This document shows positions 30,322 through 39,868 of a DNA stretch of 64,000 nucleotides, piece after piece. The position numbers and the translations under genes are program-made. Positions within the stretch are counted from its first letter, which is position 1. The number at the start of each line of letters is the position of its first letter. Source of the stretch: UBA9926 sp038131595 (GTDB lineage Bacteria > Pseudomonadota > Gammaproteobacteria > Pseudomonadales > Azotimanducaceae); contig JAYPPR010000008.1 in assembly GCA_038131595.1 (NCBI GenBank), positions 1,426,001 through 1,490,000 of the forward strand, given 5' to 3'. The notes under the pieces were generated by a model. That model was given only the letters and a program-made list of their open reading frames with translations, had not been told where the DNA came from and did not search any database.

Positions 30322-30916
30322 GGTTGCGTCTATTCGTTCTTGGCAGGCGCCCGTCATTGCTGGTCCAGGCGCTGAGCGGCTCGATCAAGCTGCGATTGAA
30401 GCCATTAAAAAGGCAGCCTATGACGAAGGATTTGCCGCTGGCGAGCGGGATGGCCGAGCTGAAGGGCTTCGGCAAACTCAGTCGGGTGCGGACGGATTCA
30501 TTAGGCTTTTGGCTGGTATCGACGCGCCGCTTGCGCAAATGGACGAGCAGATGGCGCTGCAGCTCGCGGAACTGGCGGCGGTCGTTGCTGCTGAAATGAC
30601 CCGCGGCCTCATTAGACTCGAGCCCTCGGAGCTAACCCAAATGATTCAGCAGCTGGCTGAAACGCTTCCCTCAGATCAGCATCCACCGAAATTATTTTTG
30701 CACCCCGAAGATCACGCGCTCGTTGCACCTTATATCGAGGCGCTCGCCGATGGGCATCCATTGAAAGCCTGGCCGCTCTATGAAGAACCGTCATTAGAGC
30801 CTGGCGAAAGCCGTATTCAAGGCACGCACAGCGCCATTCAAACCGCGTTGATTGAACAAGCACGCGCACTCGCAGTTGCTGCGATACGAGGCCGAGATGC
30901 AACTGTCAGCGATTGA
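30314..30916 (+). CDS. fliH: FliH, export ATPase regulator
   Basis: A 200-residue protein that holds FliI at the export gate. I use ATG at 30314 because GGAGAAG precedes it; a frame open further upstream lies within fliG. The protein has a helical stretch (EAIKKAAYDEGFAAGERDGR) with glycine-spaced residues (FAAGERDGRAEG) as in FliH, and a C-terminal domain with GESRIQGTHSAIQTAL. It overlaps fliG by 8 nt and fliI by 20 nt. Confidence 0.88.
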   Translation: MSEVASIRSWQAPVIAGPGAERLDQAAIEAIKKAAYDEGFAAGERDGRAEGLRQTQSGADGFIRLLAGIDAPLAQMDEQMALQLAELAAVVAAEMTRGLIRLEPSELTQMIQQLAETLPSDQHPPKLFLHPEDHALVAPYIEALADGHPLKAWPLYEEPSLEPGESRIQGTHSAIQTALIEQARALAVAAIRGRDATVSD

Positions 30917-32312
30917 ACAGTACGAAACGGATCGTAGAAATCAGTTGCTCGCGTCGGTCAGCCGACTGCCAGCGAATGTTCAGCGCGCAAAACCTACGTT
31001 AGAGGGCAAGTTAACCCGCATTGTTGGACTCACCATCGAGGCTGTGGGCTGTCAGGCGTCTGTAGGTAGCCGATGCGAGATCGTGTCGCCAAAAGGGAAC
31101 CGCGCCGAAGCTGAAGTGGTTGGGTTTGAAGAGGGTCGCCTTTATTTGATGCCCCTTGACTCACTGCAAGGCATTGAACCGGGCGCTCGAGTGATTCCTG
31201 TTGAACACGATGAAGGTGTAGCGGTTGGCCCAGGCCTCCTTGGCCGAGTCATTGATGGCGCCGGGCGAGCCCTAGACGAGCGAGGACCTGTATTCGCCGT
31301 TGATCGCGCGCCGCTCGAAGGCGAGCGATTAAATCCACTCAAACGCAAACCCATCACTGATGTGTTCGATGTCGGGATTCGGGCCGTCAACGCCCTCATG
31401 ACCGTTGGTCGCGGGCAGCGTCTTGGGCTCTTTGCTGGAAGTGGAGTGGGGAAGAGTACGCTCCTTGGACTGATGACCCGCTATTCCGAAGCGGATGTAG
31501 TCGTGGTTGGATTGATCGGGGAACGGGGTCGTGAGGTACAGGAATTTATTGACCATATATTGGGCGAGGCTGGATTAAAGCGCGCAGTCGTGGTGGCAAC
31601 GCCTGCTGATTCGCCGCCGTTGATGCGATTGCATGGCGCGCTTCGAGCAACCGCGATCGCTGAGTATTTCAGGGGGCAAGGCAAGAATGTCCTGCTGTTA
31701 ATGGATTCGCTCACTCGGTTTGCGCAAGCGCAGCGAGAAATTGCGTTATCCATCGGTGAAATGCCGGTCTCGCGTGGATTCCCGCCATCGGTTTTCGCGA
31801 AGCTCCCGCAGCTCGTTGAGCGCGCAGGAAACGATCGAGGACCGGGCTCGCTGACGGCGATTTATACGATCTTGGTCGAGGGCGATGACTTAGATGATCC
31901 GGTAGCCGATGCCTCGCGCGCGATTCTAGATGGGCACATCGTGTTGTCTCGAACCCTTGCTGAATCGGGACTTTACCCCGCCATCGATATCGATAAATCG
32001 GTGAGCCGGCTGATGACCCAGGTTGCCAGCGACGAGCAGGTAGAGGGAGCGAGAAAAGTGCGATCGATTAGCGCACTGTATGAGCAGAACCGAGACTTAA
32101 TCAGTGTGGGCGCTTACACCGAGGGCAGCGATCCAAGGATTGATTTGGCGGTCGCGGCAAATCCAGCGATCCGTCAATTTATCCAGCAAGGACTCGATGA
32201 GCAGGTGACCTTTGCCGCGAGCAACGAGACGCTCACTAAGTTTGTGGAGATGGTAGGGCAGTTTGAGGCGAGTCAAGCCGAGAACCAGGCGCAGCAGAAT
32301 GCGCCGGCTTGA
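30897..32312 (+). CDS. fliI: FliI, flagellum-specific export ATPase
   Basis: A 471-residue F1-beta-like ATPase. The Walker A is GLFAGSGVGKST, Walker B lies in KNVLLLMDSLTRFAQAQREI, and the family stretch IYTILVEGDDLDDPVADASR is present. The start is most likely ATG at 30897 (MQLSAIEQYE); open frame continues upstream to 30852 within fliH. It uses ATP to release chaperones and feed substrates to the FlhA/FlhB gate. Confidence 0.95.
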   Translation: MQLSAIEQYETDRRNQLLASVSRLPANVQRAKPTLEGKLTRIVGLTIEAVGCQASVGSRCEIVSPKGNRAEAEVVGFEEGRLYLMPLDSLQGIEPGARVIPVEHDEGVAVGPGLLGRVIDGAGRALDERGPVFAVDRAPLEGERLNPLKRKPITDVFDVGIRAVNALMTVGRGQRLGLFAGSGVGKSTLLGLMTRYSEADVVVVGLIGERGREVQEFIDHILGEAGLKRAVVVATPADSPPLMRLHGALRATAIAEYFRGQGKNVLLLMDSLTRFAQAQREIALSIGEMPVSRGFPPSVFAKLPQLVERAGNDRGPGSLTAIYTILVEGDDLDDPVADASRAILDGHIVLSRTLAESGLYPAIDIDKSVSRLMTQVASDEQVEGARKVRSISALYEQNRDLISVGAYTEGSDPRIDLAVAANPAIRQFIQQGLDEQVTFAASNETLTKFVEMVGQFEASQAENQAQQNAPA

Positions 32313-32357
32313 TGTCAGCGTTATTGCAATATCAAAACCGAGGGGTTGGAGTGAAGT

Positions 32358-32871
<514 letters not shown>

Positions 32872-33139
32872 GAGGAGAATTAAGTTCTAGCGCTAGGAAA
32901 CGAGAAGCAAGAAAAGAGAGGCAAAAAGACAAAAAGCAAGAAACTAGAAGCCGGAATTGAGTGCTCATAGAAGCGTGCTCATCAGCAAGAGCCAAAGGCT
33001 AAGCTGGGGTTGTTCCTCCCCTCTGGTTAAGAAATACGATTAGGTTCGGCAGCTGCGAAGAAAGTTGGCCCGGTCTCTGCACTATTGAAGCAGACGCGCA
33101 ATTTAAGCGCTCCTCAATACAGAGAGACGTAAGCAGCCA
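32872..33139. other. Purine-rich fliJ-fliK spacer
   Basis: No gene is seen. Up to 32990 the plus strand is mostly A and G in words such as AGCAAGAAA; after that a sigma-54 element precedes fliK. Confidence 0.5.
33065..33080 (+). promoter_or_regulatory. Sigma-54 promoter candidate of fliK
   Basis: TTGGCCC-N5-CTGC with GG (33067-33068) and GC (33079-33080) 12 bp apart, 59 nt before the fliK start. Confidence 0.6.
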
Positions 33140-35023
33140 ATGAATGGTTCTAGTGGACAAGCAGTAATCGTGAACGGGGTGGTAGCGCCTCAGGATTCAC
33201 CGTTCCTGCAGGCGAGCCAAACCGCTGTATCAGGGACCCAGCGAGTTCCGTGAGGCACTCGATGCCGTTGCTGCGCAAGAAAAAAATTGATATAAAACAG
33301 ATAGATAGAGATTCTTTAGGGTCGAGCGGCGAAGCCCGCACTGACGCTCAACAGGCACTGGCTGAAGCGGCGCCGATCGAGGCGGAGGGTAGTAGCCCGC
33401 TGCCTCAAGAGCGCCATGAGATAGACGGCGAAACCCAGCAAGCGGTCGATTCAGGAACACAAAACGAGACGGCAGTCGGCAACGGATTGCCGACTACTGA
33501 ACGGCAATCTTTGCCGGTCGTTGCTCGATTCGCTGATGCTGGGACTGGACCTGGCCAGGCATCCGATCCAAAATATAGAAGTGCCTTCCTTCGGTAGGTA
33601 TGGCAAGCGCAAGGTGGCTACGATGGCAGTGCTGGCAGTCTTACCGATAACACTACATTGGCACTGCAAGCACTACAACACTACTGCAAGCACTACGAAC
33701 ACTCACTACAAGCACTACAAGCACTACGGGCACTGCAAGCACCGCGAACAGCACTAGGTTACCATAGCAAGTCGCGGTTAGTCAGTCGCCATTAACAAAG
33801 GTAACCTCCTTTAGGGCTATCGCCATCGAAGGCAGAATCTAGCCTGTGAATCTACCCGTGAGTAACGACTATCCGCCGCCAGAGCGCACGGCAGCCAATC
33901 AACGATGGGCGATGGGTTTCGCGTGCTGCGCAAGGAACCGCTTTATTGTCATCGCCAGAATCTGCGACTGATAGTGAACTCAGTCCTATGATTTCAGGTG
34001 AGAGAGGCACTGCGCGAGCATTGGAGTTTGGCGCGCGCACGCAGTTGAGCCTCTTAAGCGATCAAGGGCTCGCGATGAGTAGCCGTCCCCAAGGATCGGT
34101 CGACCTATCGAGCAACGCTCAGATCATCAATAGAACGGCGGGAGAGCTAAACAACCCATTGCGAATGCCGCTTGGAATGAGTGATCTCGATCCTGCCCGA
34201 ATGACAAGAATGTCGCTTGATGGCGCTTCGGTTGGTGGAGGCTCAGTCTCCGAAAGTGCCAGTTCTTTGGGCTTAATCCGCGGCGAGACGATACGCGGAC
34301 AACTAGAACGCACTAGGTTTTCTCAGAGCGTAGATGGTGAGGGTGCTCGGAAGGGAATCGATTCTGCGTTAAGACTGGCAAAGGTCGAGGCGCTCGTGAG
34401 TGAGTTGTCGTCATCCGCTCCTAGGCAGGTGATGGCGCAAAGCTCGACCTCGAGCCTGCTGCAGCCCAGTCAGGTAGCCGCAAATCTGGATCCAAGCCTA
34501 GCGGCTACGTCATCAGGCAGTCTGTCAGGCCAGCTAGCACCCAAGAGCTTGATGCCATTCACGGCGAGCGCAAGCGGCATTGTGAATGCCAAGATCGATA
34601 GCGCAGCGTGGATGGAGCAGATCGCGAATCATGCCAAGATGGCGATCAAGCAGGATTTAAGATCCGTTGAAATCAAATTGACGCCGGCGCACCTTGGCAC
34701 GATTGAAATCTTGGTTGCTCAAGATGATGAGTCGACTCAACTCGCGTTTTTCACTAAGCACGCTCACGTCCGCGATGCACTAGAGAGCCAACTCGCGCGG
34801 CTGCAAAAGTTCTTTCAAGAAGATGGCCTTGAGCTCTCTGATGCTTGGGTCTCTGACCAATCCCTGGCGGAGCATCGAGAACGTCAAAGTGCAGCCGAGC
34901 ATGGTGACGAATGGCCTGGCGGTACCCTGGCAGACGAGATCTCAGCTCACGAAGCCTGTAAATGCCACTGCTGATCAAAGGCAGAAGCCAGACCCTGATC
35001 GTCAGCTAGACGTTTGGGCTTAG
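33140..35023 (+). CDS. fliK: FliK, hook-length control protein, several frameshifts
   Basis: A secreted ruler and substrate-switch protein, about 627 residues when joined. The start is ATG at 33140 (MNGSSGQAVIVNGVV). A conserved-looking helix FREALDAVAAQE is in a second frame. The central ruler is low in complexity and includes LTDNTTLALQALQ repeats. The C-terminal switch domain is clear: SVEIKLTPAHLGTIEILVAQ and LESQLARLQKFFQEDGLELS. The usual final motif appears as RQLDVWA in another frame, ending at 35023. Breaks lie near 33238, 33285, 33597, 33760-33940 and 34880. Confidence 0.8.
33662..33750 (+). repeat. 9-bp-based coding repeat in fliK
   Basis: Degenerate copies of CACTACAAG. In the frame that fits fliK they encode repeated Leu-Gln-Ala (ALQALRALQA). 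Unlike the intergenic repeats the period is a multiple of three. Confidence 0.7.
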
Positions 35024-35528
35024 TTGGCGGTTTGCTTAACTGAAAGGCTAGCTTCCCACTCCAATTGCTTGATCCATTCCACTGCAATGCTCGAGCCTTG
35101 CTAAAAGATCAGTTTCGGCCCTTCTACCCATCAATTCGTTACAGCGCTAGCGTTTGGCGTAATCAAGCCCTTATCGCGTCATTTTTTGACGACTCACCGA
35201 TTTTCGGCTGTTCTCTAATTCATAACTTATTGAAAAATATAAAATAAATAACCTGGCACGAGGGATGCTTTAACTCTTTGCACAGCGTGTGGTGGCGCAT
35301 GGATTTTGGTGAGCCTAAATCAGGGATGTCCTGACAAGTATTGAGAGGCCAAGCCGCCATAAGCGAGGACAAGTTGGATTCGAGTGACGATCCGAATCGC
35401 ACTCAGCAGGGCGGTAGCCAACGAATCAAGTAACGCGGGCTAAAAAGCTCGAACGAGCGATCAAGAAGTATTGCGAGGTGTGTAGCCGGGTGCGAGGCTA
35501 GGTGCTTTCACACTGCAAGGAGAACAAC
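35024..35528. other. fliK-fliL intergenic region
   Basis: No gene is seen in about 500 nt. It holds an AT-rich stretch (35210-35250) directly before a sigma-54 promoter at 35254-35268 and then a long untranslated leader of about 250 nt. Confidence 0.5.
35254..35270 (+). promoter_or_regulatory. Sigma-54 promoter of the fliL operon
   Basis: TGGCAC-N5-ATGC, then TT, with GG (35255-35256) and GC (35267-35268) 12 bp apart. An AT-rich tract lies upstream. It would drive fliLMNOPQR-flhB. Confidence 0.85.
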
Positions 35529-35963
35529 GTGAACAAAATGGTAATCATCGGCATCGCAGTCGCAGCCTTACTGATCGGTGGTGGTGGCGCAGCGTTTTAT
35601 TTCATGACGCAAGCGCCGGCTGAGGATGCACCGCAAGTAGATACGAGGGCGTTTGAATACGTTCCCATGCCAGCGGTGGTCGCTAATTTCCAAGTGGGAT
35701 CGGGCATGCGGTATGTGCAGGTCACGGTCAACCTGCAAACGCGCGACCCAAAGTCTGCCACCAAGATGAAGGACAACACGCCGCTCATTCAAGGCGAGAT
35801 GTTGATGCTGCTCCAAGAGCTGAACTTTTCTGATATCGACGGCATCGATGGAAAACGTAACTTAACTGATTTGATTGAGCAGCGGGTCGTTGCGCTGTTC
35901 GCAGGGGACCCTGAACCGTTTGAGCTGGAACGAGTGGTCCTGACTGGATTTGTGGTGCAGTAA
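35529..35963 (+). CDS. fliL: FliL, stator-associated basal body protein
   Basis: A 144-residue single-pass inner-membrane protein. I use GTG at 35529 because AAGGAG lies 7 nt before it. One N-terminal membrane segment (IIGIAVAALLIGGGGAAFYF) is followed by a periplasmic stomatin-like domain (YVQVTVNLQTRD, and the end ERVVLTGFVVQ). FliL surrounds and supports the MotAB stator. The first gene behind the sigma-54 promoter; fliM starts 2 nt after its stop. Confidence 0.92.
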   Translation: MNKMVIIGIAVAALLIGGGGAAFYFMTQAPAEDAPQVDTRAFEYVPMPAVVANFQVGSGMRYVQVTVNLQTRDPKSATKMKDNTPLIQGEMLMLLQELNFSDIDGIDGKRNLTDLIEQRVVALFAGDPEPFELERVVLTGFVVQ

Positions 35964-35965
35964 TC

Positions 35966-36940
35966 ATGTCTGACGAAGAAATCCTCACTCCCGAAGAAAA
36001 GGACGCCCTGCTAAAAGGGGTGGAAGACGGAGACGTCGCAACGGAAGCAGGTGAAGCTGCCCCGGGCGATATTCGTCCCTTTAACTTCGCAGCGTCGGCC
36101 AGCAAATTGCTGGATCGGTTTGCGCGACTCACGACGCTGAATGAGCAGCTCGCTTCGGACATTGTTGAGGATTTAACGCGAACCTTTCGCGTGGAGCCAG
36201 TGGTGACTGCCAGCGAGATTAAGACGCGACCGCAGAACGATTTTGTGGCGAGCCTGGGCGCACTGGCGAGCATCGCGATCTGCGAGCTTGAACCGCTGAA
36301 AGGGAAGTGGCTCTTCGTGATCGAATCGAAATTGCTCTACATCCTGGTCGATCGGTATTTCGGTGGTAAGGGACGAGCCCCAGCGAACAGTCGAGGCGCG
36401 ACCTTTACTCAGAGCGAAACCAAATTAGCTGAGCAAACGACGACTGCGATGCTCGCTAACCTCAAGCATGCCTGGGCAGAGGTGATTGAGATTAATCCTT
36501 CGGTCATCGAAATCGAATCGAATCCTGAATATTTGACACTGCCTATCACGGAGCAACCCGTGATCCAGCTCAGCTTTGATATTGGCTTTGGCGAGGATAC
36601 GGGATCAGCGCACTTTGTTTTGCCCTACGCCATGCTCGAACCCGTCAGTCAAAAATTTGGTTTGGCTGCGGAGGAAACGTCCGCGGCGATCCGGGGCGAG
36701 TGGGCTGATGCCATTAGTCAGCAGATGCGGTCTGCAGAGGTCGAACTTCGGGCCGAACTACCGAGCATGAAGCTGACCTTCCAACAATTACTCGATTTGA
36801 TGCCGGGCGATGTTGTGCCCATTAAGTCACCCGATGATGTGGTGGTGAAAGCCGGTCACGTCGAAGTGTTTCAAGGCAAGTTTGGTACGGCTGAAGGCCA
36901 AAACGCAGTGAAGATCACGCAATCCGCCCTGTCTGACTAG
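35966..36940 (+). CDS. fliM: FliM, motor switch protein
   Basis: A 324-residue C-ring protein. The N-terminus carries the CheY-binding type sequence EEILTPEEKDALLKGVEDGD. The middle CheC-like domain and the C-terminal SpoA domain (LMPGDVVPI, HVEVFQGKFGTAEGQNAVKI) follow. It joins FliG and FliN in the switch. The intact N-terminal CheY site implies a chemotaxis system elsewhere in the genome. Confidence 0.95.
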   Translation: MSDEEILTPEEKDALLKGVEDGDVATEAGEAAPGDIRPFNFAASASKLLDRFARLTTLNEQLASDIVEDLTRTFRVEPVVTASEIKTRPQNDFVASLGALASIAICELEPLKGKWLFVIESKLLYILVDRYFGGKGRAPANSRGATFTQSETKLAEQTTTAMLANLKHAWAEVIEINPSVIEIESNPEYLTLPITEQPVIQLSFDIGFGEDTGSAHFVLPYAMLEPVSQKFGLAAEETSAAIRGEWADAISQQMRSAEVELRAELPSMKLTFQQLLDLMPGDVVPIKSPDDVVVKAGHVEVFQGKFGTAEGQNAVKITQSALSD

Positions 36941-36966
36941 GCAGGTAGGAGAAGAGGAAAGACGTT

Positions 36967-37305
36967 ATGTCAGAAGAAGAGCCACAAGCACAAACGGTAG
37001 ACCAGCCAGCGGTCACGCCAGATCCAGGCGCAGGTGCGCATCGAGAAGCGAATTTGGACGCGCTGCTCGACGTGCCCGTGAATGTGACGGTAGAAATTGG
37101 CCGTGTTTCGCTGCCAATCAAGGAGTTGCTGAGTCTTGGCCAGGGGTCCGTCGTGCCACTCGATCGACTCGTTGGCCAGGCCCATGACGTGTTGGTGAAT
37201 GGCACGTTGATCGCGCAAGGCGAGGTCGTGGTCGTTGACGATAAATTTGGGATTCGGTTTACAGAAATTGTCAGCCCAACTGAACGCGTGAAACGCCTTA
37301 AGTAA
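36967..37305 (+). CDS. fliN: FliN, motor switch protein
   Basis: A 112-residue C-ring protein. After a Gln/Pro-rich, acidic first third it has the SpoA domain LLDVPVNVTVEIGRVSLPIK, LLSLGQGSVVPLDRLVG and DDKFGIRFTEIVSPTERVK. The start is ATG at 36967 with AGGAGAAGAGG before it. It forms the base of the switch and docks FliH. Confidence 0.95.
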   Translation: MSEEEPQAQTVDQPAVTPDPGAGAHREANLDALLDVPVNVTVEIGRVSLPIKELLSLGQGSVVPLDRLVGQAHDVLVNGTLIAQGEVVVVDDKFGIRFTEIVSPTERVKRLK

Positions 37306-37310
37306 TCACC

Positions 37311-37748
37311 ATGCGCACCGTTCTTCCAATCATCGCGATGATCAGTCTCATGACCTGGGCAGTACCCATGGCACATGCGGCAGCACCGTTTCAGGAGCCG
37401 ATGGCAGGGGGTTACCTTGGCCAGATGTTCTTTGGACTGCTCGTGGTCGTCGCGTTGATTTTTGTGTTGTCTTTTTTTGTGAAGCGCTACGGCCAACTGG
37501 GTAGCACGAGCGAACTGAAGTTCAAGGTGCTCACGAGTCTTGCGCTTTCACAACGCGAGCGTCTGGTCCTCGTTCAAATTGGTGACAAGCAGGTCGTTCT
37601 GGGCGTTGCGCCGGGTCATGTGAGTCAGGTGATGGAGCTTGATCAGCCGCTCGTTGATGAGGCCGCCGTATCGAGCATGCCATCCGGCAAAGCCTTGGAT
37701 TGGACGACAAAGTTGCTCGCGGCTAAGCGTGGAGTGCAGCAGTCATGA
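37311..37748 (+). CDS. fliO: FliO, export gate assembly protein
   Basis: A 145-residue membrane protein. A signal-like N-terminus ends near AHAAA, then one membrane segment (MFFGLLVVVALIFVLSFFVK) and a cytoplasmic domain with LTSLALSQRERLVLVQIG and LGVAPGHVSQV, the usual FliO pattern. It helps FliP form its ring. It overlaps fliP by 4 nt. Confidence 0.9.
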   Translation: MRTVLPIIAMISLMTWAVPMAHAAAPFQEPMAGGYLGQMFFGLLVVVALIFVLSFFVKRYGQLGSTSELKFKVLTSLALSQRERLVLVQIGDKQVVLGVAPGHVSQVMELDQPLVDEAAVSSMPSGKALDWTTKLLAAKRGVQQS

Positions 37749-38491
37749 TGCGGTTCATCACGATACTTGGCGCGATACTGGTAGTGATGCCCGAGTTGAG
37801 CTTCGCCGCGGAACAAGAACTGAAGCTCGTGACGATGCAGCCAGGCGCTGACGGCAGCGCGACGTATTCCACCAGCCTGCAAATTCTCCTGGTCATGACC
37901 ATGCTGAGCCTATTGCCAGCCATTCTCATGACCATGACATCGTTTACCCGAATCATCGTGGTGCTTGCCATTTTGCGGCAGGCGCTCGGCACCATGCAGA
38001 CGCCATCCAACCAGATTCTGATTGGCCTCGCTCTCTTTACCTCGATGTTCATTATGTCGCCGGTATTTGAGGCGGCTTATTCTGAGGGGCTAAAGCCTTA
38101 TATGGCAGAAGAAGTGGGCTTTGATGAAGCGACTGAAAAGGGCATAGCGCCGTTTCGTGAGTTTATGTTGAGTCAGACCCGTGAGGCTGACTTGTTGATG
38201 TTTTCCTCCATGGCCGGCAGTGAGGGATATGCGAGCCAAGACGATATTCCTCTATCGGTGCTGATGCCTTCTTTTGTGACCAGCGAACTGAAAACAGCGT
38301 TTCAGATTGGCTTTCTGATTTTCATTCCTTTTCTTGTGATCGACCTGGTGGTCGCCAGTGTGCTCATGTCCATGGGGATGATGATGCTGTCTCCCATGCT
38401 GATCTCGCTGCCGTTCAAGATCATGTTGTTCGTGCTGGTGGATGGATGGTCGCTCGTTGTGGGTACCGTGACGGCGAGCTTTTTTGCCTGA
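37745..38491 (+). CDS. fliP: FliP, export gate protein
   Basis: A 248-residue multi-pass protein of the type III export gate. A cleaved signal peptide (to about AAEQE) is followed by LLPAILMTMTSFTRIIVVLA, LRQALGTMQTPSNQILIGLA, VLMPSFVTSELKTAFQIGFL and the end VDGWSLVVGTVTASF, all standard. It forms the core with FliQ and FliR. Unusually, fliQ does not follow directly. Confidence 0.95.
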   Translation: MMRFITILGAILVVMPELSFAAEQELKLVTMQPGADGSATYSTSLQILLVMTMLSLLPAILMTMTSFTRIIVVLAILRQALGTMQTPSNQILIGLALFTSMFIMSPVFEAAYSEGLKPYMAEEVGFDEATEKGIAPFREFMLSQTREADLLMFSSMAGSEGYASQDDIPLSVLMPSFVTSELKTAFQIGFLIFIPFLVIDLVVASVLMSMGMMMLSPMLISLPFKIMLFVLVDGWSLVVGTVTASFFA

Positions 38492-38819
38492 CGCTGCCAG
38501 CGCCGCAAAGAAAGGGGCAACCAAATCTGCACTAACCGAGTCATTGTAAGGCGAGCGATCAAAAGAGCACTTAATGAGAGCGCTGAAAGAAAGCGAGTTA
38601 AGAAAGCGTCTAGAGAAAGCAAGGAAAGACAGCGCTTAAAGCGAGCAGCTGAATAGAGAAGCAAAAAGAGAATAGCCAAAGCAGACGGACAACAGCGCGG
38701 CTAAAGGAAGTGGTAAGCGAAGACGGCCAAAAACCGGTAAGAGACGACGGTAACAAACAGCAGGAAAGCGCGGCGAAAGAATAAGCCGTTAATAGGAATC
38801 GAGAAGGTAGGACAGCGTC
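38492..38819. other. Purine-rich spacer between fliP and fliQ
   Basis: A 328-nt stretch with no gene. On the coding strand it is dominated by A and G in loosely repeated words (GAAAGAAAGCGA, GAGAAAGCAAGG). fliP, fliQ and fliR are normally adjacent. No promoter consensus was seen. Confidence 0.6.
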
Positions 38820-39092
38820 ATGATGACACCCGAAGTGGTGATGGAATTAGGTCAGCAGACACTGATGATGGTGGCATTGCTGGCTGGCCCGCTCTTAATC
38901 GCGGCGCTGGCGGTCGGCCTCTTGATTGGTATTTTTCAGGCGGCGACTCAGATTCAGGAGATGACGCTGAGTTTCATTCCCAAGCTCGCTGCGCTCGCGA
39001 TCGCGCTAGTCATCGGCGGTCCCTGGATGCTTCGCACCATCGTCGAATTCACTACCGAGCTCTTCATGCAAATTCCGGCGTTGGTGGGTTAG
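38820..39092 (+). CDS. fliQ: FliQ, export gate protein
   Basis: A 90-residue membrane hairpin protein. It has two hydrophobic segments around the conserved IFQAATQIQEMTLSFIPKLA. The start is ATG at 38820 or the next ATG; GAGAAGG lies about 10 nt upstream. It wraps around the FliP/FliR core. fliR starts 2 nt after the stop. Confidence 0.93.
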   Translation: MMTPEVVMELGQQTLMMVALLAGPLLIAALAVGLLIGIFQAATQIQEMTLSFIPKLAALAIALVIGGPWMLRTIVEFTTELFMQIPALVG

Positions 39093-39094
39093 CG

Positions 39095-39865
39095 ATGACG
39101 CTGACGATTGATCAAATATTGGCAATGATCAATTCGGTCTTTTGGCCGTTTGTGCGAATCGGCGCCATGTTTGCGGCTGCCCCCATCTTGGGTGCTCGCA
39201 GTCTGCCGGTTCAGTATCGCGTCCTGGCTGCACTGCTCATCGCCTGGATCATCACACCGCTCATTCCTTCATCGCCGTCCATCCAAGCGTTCTCTGGTGA
39301 GGGCATGATGATTACGGTGACTCAAGTGATTGTTGGTGTCGCCATGGGGTTCATCCTGCAGATGGTGTTTGGTGCCATTGTCGTGGCGGGTCAGACCCTT
39401 GCCACCAGTATGGGGCTTGGATTTGCTGCTGCAGTTGACCCGCAAAATGGGGTCCAGGTGCCGGTGGTGAGTCAGTACTTCTTGATTCTCGCGACGCTTG
39501 TTTTCCTCGCGTTAAATGGCCATCTCGTGCTGATTGAGACCATCGTCGAGAGTTTCTTTTTGTTTCCCGTTGGTCCGGTCACCATCCCAGAAAATTTGCC
39601 GATGCAAACCGTGCTTTGGATTAGCGAGACGTTTCAAGGTGCGCTGCTCATCGCGCTCCCTGCGGTCGCAGCCATTTTGTTAGTGAATTTAGCGTTTGGG
39701 GTCATGACGAGAGCAGCCCCGCAGCTCAACATTTTTGCGGTTGGCTTCCCGGTCACGATTCTGGCGGGTTTCATCATGATGATGCTCAGCCTCCCCGTTT
39801 TCCTGCCGAGGTTTTCAGACTTACTCGAGCGCGCATTTGTTCAGATGCTGGGGCTCTTTGGGTGA
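39095..39865 (+). CDS. fliR: FliR, export gate protein
   Basis: A 256-residue, very hydrophobic protein with about six membrane segments. Typical pieces are PFVRIGAMFAAAPILGARSL, AGQTLATSMGLGFAAAVDPQ and MTRAAPQLNIFAVGFPVTI. It completes the FliPQR export channel and contacts FlhB. It is spaced 3 nt from flhB. Confidence 0.93.
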   Translation: MTLTIDQILAMINSVFWPFVRIGAMFAAAPILGARSLPVQYRVLAALLIAWIITPLIPSSPSIQAFSGEGMMITVTQVIVGVAMGFILQMVFGAIVVAGQTLATSMGLGFAAAVDPQNGVQVPVVSQYFLILATLVFLALNGHLVLIETIVESFFLFPVGPVTIPENLPMQTVLWISETFQGALLIALPAVAAILLVNLAFGVMTRAAPQLNIFAVGFPVTILAGFIMMMLSLPVFLPRFSDLLERAFVQMLGLFG

Positions 39866-39868
39866 TCT

